From a virus: 41,742 bases of DNA. The stretch lies in the IMG/VR virus record IMGVR_UViG_3300037086_000029, positions 1-41,742 of that record; one strand, given 5' to 3'. The notes beneath the pieces were generated by a model. The model searched no databases. It was given only the letters and a program-made list of their open reading frames with translations, and had not been told where the DNA came from. Made by a program: the position numbers and the translations under genes. This document shows positions 23,128 to 29,878 of this stretch, one piece after another. Positions within the stretch are counted from its first letter, which is position 1. Each line of letters opens with the position of its first letter.

Positions 23128-24198
23128 TCATGCCGAAAGAACAGTGTTTCCTCGGATTGCTATGTTTATAGCCCCGACTCTGTCCGCATTGCTTTCGTAG
23201 TTACATTTGCGACACTTAAATACTGATTGTGTCCGTCTGTTATTGCGAGAGCAATATTGACATTTAGGGCAAGTCTTACTCGTACCTCTAGGGTCAACAT
23301 ATACAACTGTAATACCTGCTAGTTTAGCTTTGTACTCAATAAAGTCTGCCAGTTGCCGAAATGACCAACCTTTGAGCATTTTTCTACTTTTCTTGTGTAC
23401 CTTTAACCTCTCGGTAATACCTGTTAATTTTTCAAGTGCGATACTTCTTTTATTCTTAATAGCCATGTTCACTATTTCTCGGCTAATTTTATGGTTTTCG
23501 TTAGTGACCCAATTCGCTTCGTGTTTACTAATTCTTTTAAGAAACTTATATACATTTCCCTGTTTTAGTTTAGGCTCTACCCCTTTGCGTAACTCCATAA
23601 AATGATTCTTCTTGAATCTGTAAGGCTCTCCGTTAAAAAATCTTGTATGTTTTCCGTTCCAATCACAAGTTACTGCGGTTTTGGCTATTCCTAAATCTAC
23701 TCCCATAAATCGTTTGTAATTTTTAGGTTTAGGTTCAGTTCGGTCAATACGCAAATAACAAAGCCATTCACCATTTATCTTTTTAAGTATGCTTTCCTTT
23801 GTCGTTCCTGAGACAGGTTCTTTGTAAAGATATTCTACCCAAGTACGCTTTGATCCATCTGAGAAAATTAAACCAACTTTAAATCCGTCAATCTTTATTT
23901 CCCTTAAAGATAAAAAGACCTTATTGAACTTACTGGAATGCTTTGCCGTTTTATGATTCACCTTCATCATTGTTACGGCTCTATATCCAGCAAATTGAAT
24001 TAAATTTGAACCCAACTTGAATAGTCGTTTTGCTTCAAAATATGGTTCACCACTTAAGTCCTTCAAACTGGTGCTCTGTTTATCTTTGATTACTTCTACA
24101 AAATAGTTAGCACATTTACTCTGTTCGGATGCTAATAGACTCAACTTTTCGTCTAATTCGTTACTAACTACCAATTTTACAGGTATGGTTACTACCAT
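23128..24198 (-). CDS. tnpB: TnpB (IS200/IS605-type RNA-guided nuclease)
   Basis: The 356-residue protein has an intact RuvC site: VDLG (D168), ALEKL (E256) and NADRVGAINIA (D339). A four-cysteine zinc finger carries CPKC (310-313) and CRKC (329-332). The N-terminal part binds the omega-RNA. No TnpA transposase is encoded nearby, so the element is immobile alone or has been kept for another use. TnpB cuts DNA next to a short target motif with its 3' RNA as guide. The start ATG 24198 is leaderless. Confidence 0.9.
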   Translation of the reverse strand: MVVTIPVKLVVSNELDEKLSLLASEQSKCANYFVEVIKDKQSTSLKDLSGEPYFEAKRLFKLGSNLIQFAGYRAVTMMKVNHKTAKHSSKFNKVFLSLREIKIDGFKVGLIFSDGSKRTWVEYLYKEPVSGTTKESILKKINGEWLCYLRIDRTEPKPKNYKRFMGVDLGIAKTAVTCDWNGKHTRFFNGEPYRFKKNHFMELRKGVEPKLKQGNVYKFLKRISKHEANWVTNENHKISREIVNMAIKNKRSIALEKLTGITERLKVHKKSRKMLKGWSFRQLADFIEYKAKLAGITVVYVDPRGTSKTCPKCQYCSRNNRRTQSVFKCRKCNYESNADRVGAINIAIRGNTVLSA

Positions 24199-24204
24199 AT
24201 CTAC

Positions 24205-24232
24205 ATTGTATATGTTTTATTTAAAAGTGCAA
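24205..24232 (-). promoter_or_regulatory. Promoter for tnpB, leaderless start
   Basis: Minus strand: TTGCAC at 24227-24232, 16 nt, TACAAT at 24205-24210, then 6 nt to ATG 24198. It is inside the left end of the element, so TnpB can be expressed on its own. Confidence 0.55.
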
Positions 24233-24265
24233 TAGTTATCCTTGTGTGTGTTCATAAATTATTCT

Positions 24266-24517
24266 TTAGTCTAAAAAAGAAACAACTTCTCCCGTCGGAT
24301 ATTTTTTCTTATAAGCCTCTACACTGAAATCTCCTTTTCCATCTCCATTCCAATCGTGCATACCACACAACCGACAAACTGCATAATTCTCATAACTTTC
24401 ATAGATAACCATTTTATGTTCGTGTTTTCCAATATCTTGGTGCATTACACTTGTTTTAATAAATTCTTTTTTATCCTTCCGTGATTTGTTGTGCATAATG
24501 TTTTGGGTTTGGGTCAT
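24266..24517 (-). CDS. Small zinc/EF-loop-like protein (83 aa)
   Basis: The 83-residue protein has CRLCGMH followed by DWNGDGKGDFSVE. The first is half of a zinc site (with nearby His residues), and the second resembles a calcium-binding DxNxDG loop as in dockerins. Either may be chance in such a short protein. Start ATG 24517 overlaps the upstream stop as ATGA. Function unknown. Confidence 0.45.
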   Translation of the reverse strand: MTQTQNIMHNKSRKDKKEFIKTSVMHQDIGKHEHKMVIYESYENYAVCRLCGMHDWNGDGKGDFSVEAYKKKYPTGEVVSFLD

Positions 24518-24732
24518 TTAAGTTTTACTATTGTTACATTTACTGGGATTGGTTCACCGAAACATGGGAACCCCGTCTCAATTACCTGTTCTGCGTGCCA
24601 CCTACTAGTTTCCAAACTTCTTAAACCGCCACACTTACCAGTTACCATCCACATTTTCAATTTTCTAGTCTTCTTTTCTTTGGTTTTTGTGTTTTCAGGT
24701 GTCATTTCTTCTCCTGTTGTTGTTATATTCAT
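24514..24732 (-). CDS. Small hypothetical protein (72 aa)
   Basis: The 72-residue protein has a charged N-terminus and a compact C-terminal part with Cys, Trp and His (GKCGGLRSLETSRWHAEQVI). The final strand (VNVTIVKL) is beta. No family is recognised. It is followed by an ATGA-coupled partner. Confidence 0.45.
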   Translation of the reverse strand: MNITTTGEEMTPENTKTKEKKTRKLKMWMVTGKCGGLRSLETSRWHAEQVIETGFPCFGEPIPVNVTIVKLK

Positions 24733-24737
24733 TTTAG

Positions 24738-25097
24738 TTATCTTACTAAGGATTCAAGTTGGTCTAATAACTCTTGTAGTTGAAAGTCTTTATACTTTAT
24801 CGGGTGAACGTACTTGAAGTGTAATGCTTCCACACCGTCTTTACCCAGTATGAGTTCAGCGTAGTTCATTAAAGGGTAAGGGTCGCTTTCGTGCCGGAAA
24901 TTACAGTTAATACATTGAGCGAATACATTATCTAAGTCCCAGCGTGTTGAGTAAGCTACTCTGCTAAATAAATGCCCCGGTGTTAAATTCTGAGATGTAC
25001 CGCAACACACACAAGTCACATCCCTATCTATAACTATTTGTTTAACGATAGCGTCCAATTTTCTAACTAATGTTTTTCTGCTAGGTTTCTTACTCAT
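24738..25097 (-). CDS. NinG/Rap-like HNH recombination protein
   Basis: The 119-residue protein shows the NinG (lambda Rap-like) pattern: CVCCGTSQNLTPGHLFSR, then RWDLDNVFAQCINCN. Zinc ligands are the CxxC pairs; the His of GH and the Asn of DN are the HNH-like active residues. In lambda the protein resolves recombination intermediates (branched DNA). It lies between a lysozyme-like gene and small accessory genes. Confidence 0.7.
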   Translation of the reverse strand: MSKKPSRKTLVRKLDAIVKQIVIDRDVTCVCCGTSQNLTPGHLFSRVAYSTRWDLDNVFAQCINCNFRHESDPYPLMNYAELILGKDGVEALHFKYVHPIKYKDFQLQELLDQLESLVR

Positions 25098-25099
25098 AT

Positions 25100-25573
25100 T
25101 TATACTCCGTACACTCTACCACACGTCCAGGCTGAAAAGTTTCCTCTCGCTTTGAATAACTTATAAGCATAGTCTGTGGAACATTTAACATCTCTTGCAC
25201 ACCATTCGGTTACTTTAGGATGATACACGGTGTTAATCTGCCAATATCCTATGTCTTTTCCTACTCCACCCCATTGCGTGTTGTCGTTATCCTGATGGTC
25301 AACTAAGTTTCTATTCTCTGCACAACTACCTGGACCATTTCCTTGTAAAACTAAGAATGCTTTTGGTGCATCTTTACCGAAGACGATGGGAATGTACTCC
25401 TCGATAGTTAGAATGTGTTGTGGGGCTTCCTGTAACGTCACAGTAGTGTTTGTAGTGTTGTTGGAGTTAATGATGATTGTCACAGGTTTATTCATCCAGT
25501 AAAAGAAAGCACTGATAAGTATTAGGACTACGCTAATTTTTAAAGTGTCTTTCTTCCAGTATTGTTTGTACAT
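25100..25573 (-). CDS. Membrane-anchored lysozyme-like protein
   Basis: A transmembrane anchor (ISVVLILISAFFYW, about residues 13-26) is followed by a linker rich in Asn and Thr. Next comes a lysozyme/transglycosylase-like domain with CAENRNL (probable catalytic Glu, about residue 86), DIGYWQINTVYHP and YAYKLFKARGNFSAWT. Six cysteines in the domain may form disulfides, so the active site is likely outside the membrane (periplasm or cell surface). It could be a signal-anchor endolysin or a DNA-entry hydrolase. A structured RNA precedes it at 25639. Confidence 0.7.
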   Translation of the reverse strand: MYKQYWKKDTLKISVVLILISAFFYWMNKPVTIIINSNNTTNTTVTLQEAPQHILTIEEYIPIVFGKDAPKAFLVLQGNGPGSCAENRNLVDHQDNDNTQWGGVGKDIGYWQINTVYHPKVTEWCARDVKCSTDYAYKLFKARGNFSAWTCGRVYGV

Positions 25574-25638
25574 ATTAGTCGAGCACCTGAATCGGTTTTC
25601 TTACTCCTGCCTATTAAGGTTTAGAGCATTTAAGTAGC

Positions 25639-25737
25639 TTTTAAGGCTCGGTTAGTCGTGGCGAGACAACCCTAACCAAGTCTTTATGTACTTGCGAGCA
25701 GTTATCCTGTTATGGTTATTGCAAGCTAGCCTTAAAA
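25639..25737 (-). ncRNA. Predicted three-way-junction RNA
   Basis: A 10-bp perfect closing stem (25639-25648 with 25728-25737) encloses two hairpins: 25691-25695 with 25721-25725 (CTTGC/GCAAG) and 25650-25655 with 25672-25677 (GGTTAG/CTAACC, extended past a bulge). It lies in the 169-nt gap before the lysozyme-like gene. The compact junction with long loops is riboswitch-like. No known class is recognised. It may also act as a small RNA on either strand. Confidence 0.6.
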
Positions 25738-25742
25738 ACTAT

Positions 25743-25934
25743 TTAAAAGTTAATGTCCTCTGATTCAGTTGCGTCTTTCATACTTGCAAACGGTTCTCCG
25801 TATTTATCAGCATCATCAGCATTCTTTTCCGCCTCACACCTTAGACATACAGTCTTGTAATAAAAGTGATGTTCTTGGCAATACTTTTGCCCATGTCTTT
25901 TGGCCCATTCAATACTAGGTGTTGAGAAATTCAT
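25743..25934 (-). CDS. Small zinc protein (63 aa)
   Basis: A short Cys/His cluster (CQEHHFYYKTVCLRCE) forms one probable zinc site, and the C-terminus is acidic. A strong ribosome binding site (GAGGAGG) precedes ATG 25934. It overlaps the end of the upstream 54-aa ORF. Family unknown. Confidence 0.5.
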   Translation of the reverse strand: MNFSTPSIEWAKRHGQKYCQEHHFYYKTVCLRCEAEKNADDADKYGEPFASMKDATESEDINF

Positions 25935-26079
25935 GTTTTTTTGCCTCCTCTACTTGTCCGGCCCGAAACATTAACTCTAACCAGAACTTAATTTCTTCAT
26001 CAGTCTTTTCTTTGGTTTCCCATTCGATGGCGTGATTGATGTCTTTAATGGCTTGTGATATGTGTTTTTGTATTTTCAT
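25915..26079 (-). CDS. Small helical protein (54 aa)
   Basis: The 54-residue ORF starts at ATG 26079, overlapping the stop of the upstream zinc-ribbon gene as ATGA. The protein is predicted to be helical (HISQAIKDINHAIEWETKEK and more). It contains the ribosome binding site of the next gene near its end. No family is known. Confidence 0.5.
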   Translation of the reverse strand: MKIQKHISQAIKDINHAIEWETKEKTDEEIKFWLELMFRAGQVEEAKKHEFLNT

Positions 26080-26504
26080 TGTTCGTATTGTTCTACCGGT
26101 ATTCCGCCATCTTTATATGGATCAGTCTTGTCATAACTAACTACAGGGTTAAGCCAATCTACATAATCACAGCCAGTTGCTTGTTTGGTAGTAAAGTCCC
26201 ATTTGCCGTTTTCGCATTTATGAAAAGGTTTACCAACACTTGATACTTTCTTTACCAACCTACCTTGGCATTTTGGACATTTCTTTCCTTCTACATAATC
26301 TAATTCCTTTTTACCGAATGTTTGTTTAACTTGTGGCTTGTAACCCCTTGCTTCTAATTCTTTTTCAACACTTGCTATCTTATCTAGTAAAACCATTCCG
26401 GACATTTCCCTTAAAGTGAATAAAGTGTTATATCCTTTTGGTGTAACTACACTTAGTGTCGCAGAAGCAGGTGCTTCACCAATTATGTTTGTATCGTTTT
26501 TCAT
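26076..26504 (-). CDS. Zinc-ribbon protein (142 aa)
   Basis: The N-terminal half (NTLFTLREMSGMVLLDKIAS) is helical, and the C-terminal half has a zinc ribbon, CPKC (about residue 75) and KCENGKWDF...GC, resembling topoisomerase-type C4 fingers that bind single-stranded DNA. Similar small phage proteins often occur near recombination genes. No catalytic motif is seen. DNA binding is inferred. Confidence 0.55.
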   Translation of the reverse strand: MKNDTNIIGEAPASATLSVVTPKGYNTLFTLREMSGMVLLDKIASVEKELEARGYKPQVKQTFGKKELDYVEGKKCPKCQGRLVKKVSSVGKPFHKCENGKWDFTTKQATGCDYVDWLNPVVSYDKTDPYKDGGIPVEQYEQ

Positions 26505-26699
26505 TTAATTTTTATTATCATCCCCTACTAAAGGTAATACTTCATCTTTTAATTGCTCTCTTTTAACAATTGCATAGATTCTTGCACTTGAAATTCGATA
26601 ATCGTGTACTAATTCAACTACGCTAAACTTGCCAGACTTAAAGTCCTTATAAAGTTTTTGGTTTCTTGCGTCGTTTTTATGTTGTCCTTGACCTGCCAT
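26505..26699 (-). CDS. Small helix-turn-helix protein (64 aa)
   Basis: The 64-residue protein has a helix-turn-helix-like centre (FSVVELVHDYRISSARIYAI, about residues 25-44) after a basic N-terminus. The size and fold type suit a transcription regulator. It has its own promoter and lies close to three phased ACTAGT sites (26938-26963), which may be its operators. Both ideas are inference. Confidence 0.55.
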   Translation of the reverse strand: MAGQGQHKNDARNQKLYKDFKSGKFSVVELVHDYRISSARIYAIVKREQLKDEVLPLVGDDNKN

Positions 26700-26705
26700 A
26701 ATTTA

Positions 26706-26733
26706 ATAATATACCTTTTTAACCTCTTGTCAA
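26706..26733 (-). promoter_or_regulatory. Promoter for the HTH gene, leaderless start
   Basis: Minus strand: TTGACA at 26728-26733, 16 nt, TATTAT at 26706-26711, 6 nt to ATG 26699. This gene heads a run of coupled genes (down to 25743). Confidence 0.65.
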
Positions 26734-26772
26734 TACCTTTTCAATAGTAGTTTGTGGCTAACTTACTGAGAA

Positions 26773-26928
26773 CTAGCTGAAAAGATTTTTTGCTTCCTCG
26801 AAAGTTGCCGGCGTTTTTGGAGAACTCATTTTAAGCAGTTTAGCTCTGACTTCTATTATCTTTCTTTTAGCCGGATTGGCTAACCATTCTTTACGTAATT
26901 CTTTTAATTTATCATCTATATTTGACAT
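26773..26928 (-). CDS. Small basic helical protein (51 aa)
   Basis: ATG 26928 starts 9 nt after the last ACTAGT repeat. The 51 residues (SNIDDKLKELRKEWLANPAK and more) are predicted helical, with no membrane segment. There is no obvious ribosome binding site. Its position beside the ACTAGT array and the HTH gene suggests a regulatory pair. Confidence 0.45.
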   Translation of the reverse strand: MSNIDDKLKELRKEWLANPAKRKIIEVRAKLLKMSSPKTPATFEEAKNLFS

Positions 26929-26937
26929 CTATATAAA

Positions 26938-26963
26938 ACTAGTCTAAACTAGTACTAACTAGT
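26938..26963. repeat. Three ACTAGT palindromes spaced exactly 10 bp
   Basis: ACTAGT occurs at 26938-26943, 26948-26953 and 26958-26963, so the sites lie on one face of the helix. The intervening 4-nt spacers are A/T-rich and similar (CTAA). The array lies between genes; operator sites for a small DNA-binding protein are likely. Confidence 0.65.
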
Positions 26964-26964
26964 C

Positions 26965-27009
26965 AGAGCCGGTTGTAGTCCTTTAATAAGAACTTTAATA
27001 ACCGGCTCT
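26965..27009. repeat. 10-bp inverted repeat at a gene end
   Basis: AGAGCCGGTT (26965-26974) pairs with AACCGGCTCT (27000-27009), loop 25 nt. The stop codon of the 115-aa gene (26995) is inside the loop. On the minus strand no U-run follows; on the plus strand TTTTGAT follows. It may stop transcription weakly or protect the mRNA end, next to the ACTAGT array. Confidence 0.55.
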
Positions 27010-27342
27010 TTTGATAAATCCCAACTCAATTGCTTTCTCTCTTAACCTCTCCCTAACAGCATTCGGCATTGTAAAGTCTTCTATTACTTGGGGTTCCTCT
27101 TTATCTGGCACTAAACTTTTACAATAAAGTACCATCGGTTGATCTGGGATCAAAAATACTTTTTCTATTCTATCAGCTCCCTGCATAAATTTACTTGGCG
27201 AAATTGTAGTAACTCCTAGTGGGGTAGTAATCCTTAAATCCTTGTGGTACTTCTTGGCTTGAATGATGTATTTATCACGGATACCACAGTAATTTGCATA
27301 GATTGGCTTCTTAATCTCTACATTTATGTAACTTTTATACAT
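26995..27342 (-). CDS. Hypothetical protein (115 aa)
   Basis: The 115-residue protein is mixed alpha/beta, with VFLIPDQPMVLYCKS in the middle and a helical C-terminus. No motif is recognised. A long hairpin (27353-27386) precedes the start and another one overlaps the end. Confidence 0.5.
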   Translation of the reverse strand: MYKSYINVEIKKPIYANYCGIRDKYIIQAKKYHKDLRITTPLGVTTISPSKFMQGADRIEKVFLIPDQPMVLYCKSLVPDKEEPQVIEDFTMPNAVRERLREKAIELGFIKRAGY

Positions 27343-27352
27343 AATCTTATTT

Positions 27353-27386
27353 GTTAGGGTAACCTGAACGGTGGCGTTATCCTAAC
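27353..27386 (-). promoter_or_regulatory. Long intergenic hairpin
   Basis: GTTAGGGTAAC (27353-27363) pairs with GTTATCCTAAC (27376-27386), 10 of 11 bp, loop 12 nt. It lies after the five-zinc-finger gene and 10 nt before ATG 27342. It may end the upstream transcript or act as a leader hairpin like those of late genes, but lacks GGACACA and the U-run. Confidence 0.5.
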
Positions 27387-27393
27387 TATAAAA

Positions 27394-28464
27394 TTACCTC
27401 CTATGTTCAACACACTTTTGTATTTTATTTACTTCACTATTTCTAACTTCAAATTCTACTCCACAAACCTTACAATGTTTAATTGTTCTATTACTTTTAG
27501 ACCAACAATTATGTGAACAATATACTTGATCCTTAGTACTAGGATGTGTGTAGAATACTTTGTTACAAACTTTACATTTTTTATATTCTCCCCTACGCCA
27601 CTTCTTAAAACTTTCACTTCTCTTTTTGATCCATTTTGGATCTTTTGACAATTTGGATACAACTCTACCGGCCAATACACCGCTACAAGCGTGGCCACAA
27701 ACCTTCTTCTCATATTTACCTCTAACTTTATACAGAGGAACTAACATTTCTTTTCCACATACGACACATTTCCGCTTATATCTCACTGTAGTACCGACGA
27801 CTACATATCCAGTTTCTTTTGCTTTTGAAAGAGCCAGATTTAATCTATGAGCGGTAGTAAAACTTCTTCCACTTAATACAATCTTTTGGCACTTATTAGA
27901 GCAAGTCCTTCGTTTAGTATTTGTTTGATCGTGTCCTCCCCAAAACACAGTCTTTGGTATAAACGTCTTTCCACAAACTATACAATTTCTAGGTTTTTTC
28001 GCTATTCTTTTTCTTTCTAATGCTCTTTCTTTGAATTTTTGAATTGAAGCTCTATTCTCCCATTTCTTGGCAAACTCAGGATTCTTCATCCTTTCTTTCA
28101 TTTCGCCTTTCATCCATTTGGCTTTATTTTTTAAGTTATAATCTTTTGACCAATATTTAGTTCTAGCTTCCACGGCTTCCTCACTAACTCCAATCTCGGC
28201 TGCGGATTCTTGAATAAATTTTAGGTAGTCTTTTCCATAAAGTTCTTTATTATCTTTAATACCAAATTTTTTCTTGTAGTCACTCAGACCGTGAATTTGA
28301 CAGATGTGGCCAAGTAAATAAATATAACTTCCGCCACACTCTTTACAATCCATCCTATCGTTAAACCTACTAACTTTTCGATCACCATGTCTCAATCTTC
28401 GATAAGATGGCATTGGCTTTGTATTTTTTTTAGATAATCCTATGAAGTGTTTATAAATTGCCAT
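27394..28464 (-). CDS. Five-zinc-finger DNA-binding protein
   Basis: The 356-residue protein contains five Cys-based fingers. The first (CKECGGSYIYLLGHICQIHG, then LSDYKKKFG) is Ros/MucR-like. It is followed by three treble-clef CxxC...CSxxC or CGHAC units and a final CKVCG...C unit. A charged helical linker (about residues 75-155) separates the first finger from the rest. No HNH, GIY-YIG or other nuclease motif is visible, although the fingers resemble those of homing endonucleases. It may have lost its nuclease or be a regulator. A strong leaderless promoter drives it. Confidence 0.6.
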   Translation of the reverse strand: MAIYKHFIGLSKKNTKPMPSYRRLRHGDRKVSRFNDRMDCKECGGSYIYLLGHICQIHGLSDYKKKFGIKDNKELYGKDYLKFIQESAAEIGVSEEAVEARTKYWSKDYNLKNKAKWMKGEMKERMKNPEFAKKWENRASIQKFKERALERKRIAKKPRNCIVCGKTFIPKTVFWGGHDQTNTKRRTCSNKCQKIVLSGRSFTTAHRLNLALSKAKETGYVVVGTTVRYKRKCVVCGKEMLVPLYKVRGKYEKKVCGHACSGVLAGRVVSKLSKDPKWIKKRSESFKKWRRGEYKKCKVCNKVFYTHPSTKDQVYCSHNCWSKSNRTIKHCKVCGVEFEVRNSEVNKIQKCVEHRR

Positions 28465-28472
28465 ATAAAGAC

Positions 28473-28502
28473 ATTATATTACAAAAGATATTTACTTGTC
28501 AA
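28473..28502 (-). promoter_or_regulatory. Strong sigma70 promoter, near-leaderless start
   Basis: TTGACA (28497-28502), 18 nt, TATAAT (28473-28478), then 8 nt to ATG 28464. Both hexamers are perfect. Confidence 0.75.
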
Positions 28503-28543
28503 TACCATTACCAACTTTTTAGGTAAGACTTATATCTTTAGTC

Positions 28544-28834
28544 TTAAAGGAAATAAGTATCCCTCTCTGTTTTTGGATACCATCCTTGAAGTTGTTTTCT
28601 TAATTTTTCGTCTTTGTGTATCGCCGTGTGACAAAACTTACATAAAATTATCAAGTCACTATTCTTCTCATGTCCAAACCTATCATATGTACGGTGATGA
28701 ATATTTAAAAAAATTTTGCGTTTACATAACTTACATCTCGGATTGCCTTTATACATTCTAGTTCTAACTTTCTTCCAGTGATCTGTATTTAAGTAATTCT
28801 TGTATAACATAATATTAAATTCCTGAGGATTCAT
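28544..28834 (-). CDS. HNH endonuclease (96 aa)
   Basis: The protein has the small HNH layout YLNTDHWKKVRTRMYKGN, then CKLCKRK, LNIHHRTYDRFGHE, DLIILCKFCHTAIH. Zinc ligands are the two CxxC pairs; the HH and the last His are the active residues. It is of the type found in group I introns and as free-standing homing nucleases. A structured RNA region lies immediately upstream (28835-28988), which could be part of an intron. Confidence 0.8.
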   Translation of the reverse strand: MNPQEFNIMLYKNYLNTDHWKKVRTRMYKGNPRCKLCKRKIFLNIHHRTYDRFGHEKNSDLIILCKFCHTAIHKDEKLRKQLQGWYPKTERDTYFL

Positions 28835-28988
28835 TCCCCCTACCCCTTTCAGAGTATTCGGCGAACCCTCGTTATTCCCGAGGACTTCTCTTCCTGTAGC
28901 CGAGAAGTAGGCATCATCCCCGTCAGTTAGTTACCGATTTCTCGTTCCGCCTTGCACGGATTTATAGTCCCTTTTGACTTCTAGGACT
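28835..28988 (-). ncRNA. Structured RNA region before HNH gene, possible group I intron 5' part
   Basis: Minus strand: AGTCCT (28988-28983, end of the previous ORF) can pair with GGGACT (28971-28966), with a final U-G pair, the hallmark of P1 at a group I 5' splice site. Further stems: GGCG(G)AAC/GTTCGCC (28951-28944 with 28866-28860), ACTTCTC/GAGAAGT (28908-28902 with 28890-28884) and CCTCG/CGAGG (28883-28879 with 28871-28867). I could not identify the P7/S elements, so an intact intron is not shown. Confidence 0.45.
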
Positions 28989-29319
28989 GATTATACTTTT
29001 TATATAATCGATCAAGTGAATTTTTCGATAAGTAATCTTCAAGAAAACAAGCGGTGGTATAAAGTAAATAAGAAGCGTCAGAACTCTTCAAAGTCTCATT
29101 GGTGGTATGGTTGGTATACTTTACTTCTACAACGATTTTTGCATCATTATCCACGGCTAAACTTTTGGTTATCTTTCGTTCTAAGAAGCGGTACACTAAT
29201 TCTGGAGAAACTCTTTTGGCATGGTTTATTTTCCATAAACTATTTTTCTCGGGGACAATGATAACAAACTTGATAAAAGGAGATGCCTTGTGAGATAATG
29301 TAGACGATTTATTTAACAT
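28981..29319 (-). CDS. Hypothetical protein (112 aa)
   Basis: The 112-residue basic protein is mixed alpha/beta (ELVYRFLERKITKSLAVDND; KIVVEVKYTN). No motif is seen. Its last codons form the 5' side of a possible intron P1 helix, so the true C-terminus may differ after splicing. A weak -10 (CATAAT, 8 nt before ATG 29319) is present. Confidence 0.5.
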   Translation of the reverse strand: MLNKSSTLSHKASPFIKFVIIVPEKNSLWKINHAKRVSPELVYRFLERKITKSLAVDNDAKIVVEVKYTNHTTNETLKSSDASYLLYTTACFLEDYLSKNSLDRLYKKYNQS

Positions 29320-29330
29320 TAAGTCAGATT

Positions 29331-29364
29331 ATGGGGACAAGGCCTTAAAAAGTCAAGTCCCCAT
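29331..29364. repeat. 8-bp inverted repeat upstream of 112-aa gene
   Basis: ATGGGGAC (29331-29338) and GTCCCCAT (29357-29364) are perfect inverted repeats with an 18-nt loop, just upstream of ATG 29319 and overlapping its weak -10. An operator or RNA hairpin is possible. Confidence 0.5.
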
Positions 29365-29372
29365 TTTCGTGC

Positions 29373-29423
29373 TATACTACTTATTCAAGAGACGGACTTC
29401 CGAAAGGGAGTCCTTTTCTTTTT
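29373..29423 (+). ncRNA. Plus-strand promoter-terminator pair (tiny RNA?)
   Basis: On the plus strand TGCTATACT (extended -10, hexamer 29373-29378) is followed after 15 nt by a hairpin GGACTTCC-GAAA-GGGAGTCC (29394-29413) and TTTTCTTTTT. The hairpin with U-run is a clear intrinsic terminator for the plus strand. If the -10 is used, the RNA is only about 40 nt. No plus-strand gene precedes it. The 170-nt gap 29320-29489 otherwise holds only the repeat at 29331. Confidence 0.5.
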
Positions 29424-29489
29424 AACTTACCAAATATCTTTCTCCAAGTATTATTGGGTTTCTTTCTTTTCTTGGGGATTATGGGGATT

Positions 29490-29678
29490 CTAACTATGTA
29501 TTTTTTCAATTTCTTTTAATTCTTTTCTCAGGGCCTCCAACTGTTCAACACTCTGTAATTCTTGTTCTTCTCTCCTTTTCCTAAACTCACTATAACTCAT
29601 GCCTTTAATTCCCGCCTGCTCGGCTTCGACTGATAAAATCATCATTGCTTGGTCGTATATTACTTTTTCTTTTGGCAT
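29490..29678 (-). CDS. Small charged helical protein (62 aa)
   Basis: The 62-residue protein ends in a coiled-coil-like helix (REEQELQSVEQLEALRKEL and more). It overlaps the small HNH gene by 19 nt. No family is recognised. Confidence 0.5.
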   Translation of the reverse strand: MPKEKVIYDQAMMILSVEAEQAGIKGMSYSEFRKRREEQELQSVEQLEALRKELKEIEKIHS

Positions 29679-29878
29679 ACGTGTATATTATCAATTAGTT
29701 TGTGTATAAATGCGTGTGTTTGTATGTCTAATAAAGCTAAATTTTCAAAGTCGTTTGTGCCTCCATCACTTTTAAAAACTATATGATGTACATTTTTCGT
29801 ACCCTCTCTTGGGTCGTATCCGTGAATTTCATACAAACATTCTTTATTGTGCTTGAGTTTGTCTTTTTCACAACTCAC
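29660..29878 (-). CDS. Small HNH protein (72 aa)
   Basis: The core GTKNVHHIVFKSDGGTNDFE followed by NLALLDIQTHAFIH is an HNH domain with the HH pair, the Asn of ENL and the last His in place. No zinc cysteines frame it. The start is GTG 29878, overlapping the stop of the 24-aa membrane ORF (GTGTGA). Confidence 0.65.
   Translation of the reverse strand: MSCEKDKLKHNKECLYEIHGYDPREGTKNVHHIVFKSDGGTNDFENLALLDIQTHAFIHKLIDNIHVCQKKK

Noticed and set aside
28516-28545. AAGACT...AGTCTT hairpin after the HNH stop as a group I P7 element
   Set aside because: The two arms are too close together to leave room for P3 and P8 between them, so it cannot be a normal P7; it may be a simple hairpin.
29394-29423. 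Minus-strand terminator after the 62-aa gene
   Set aside because: The U-run is on the plus strand only; on the minus strand the hairpin is followed by GTCTCTTG.
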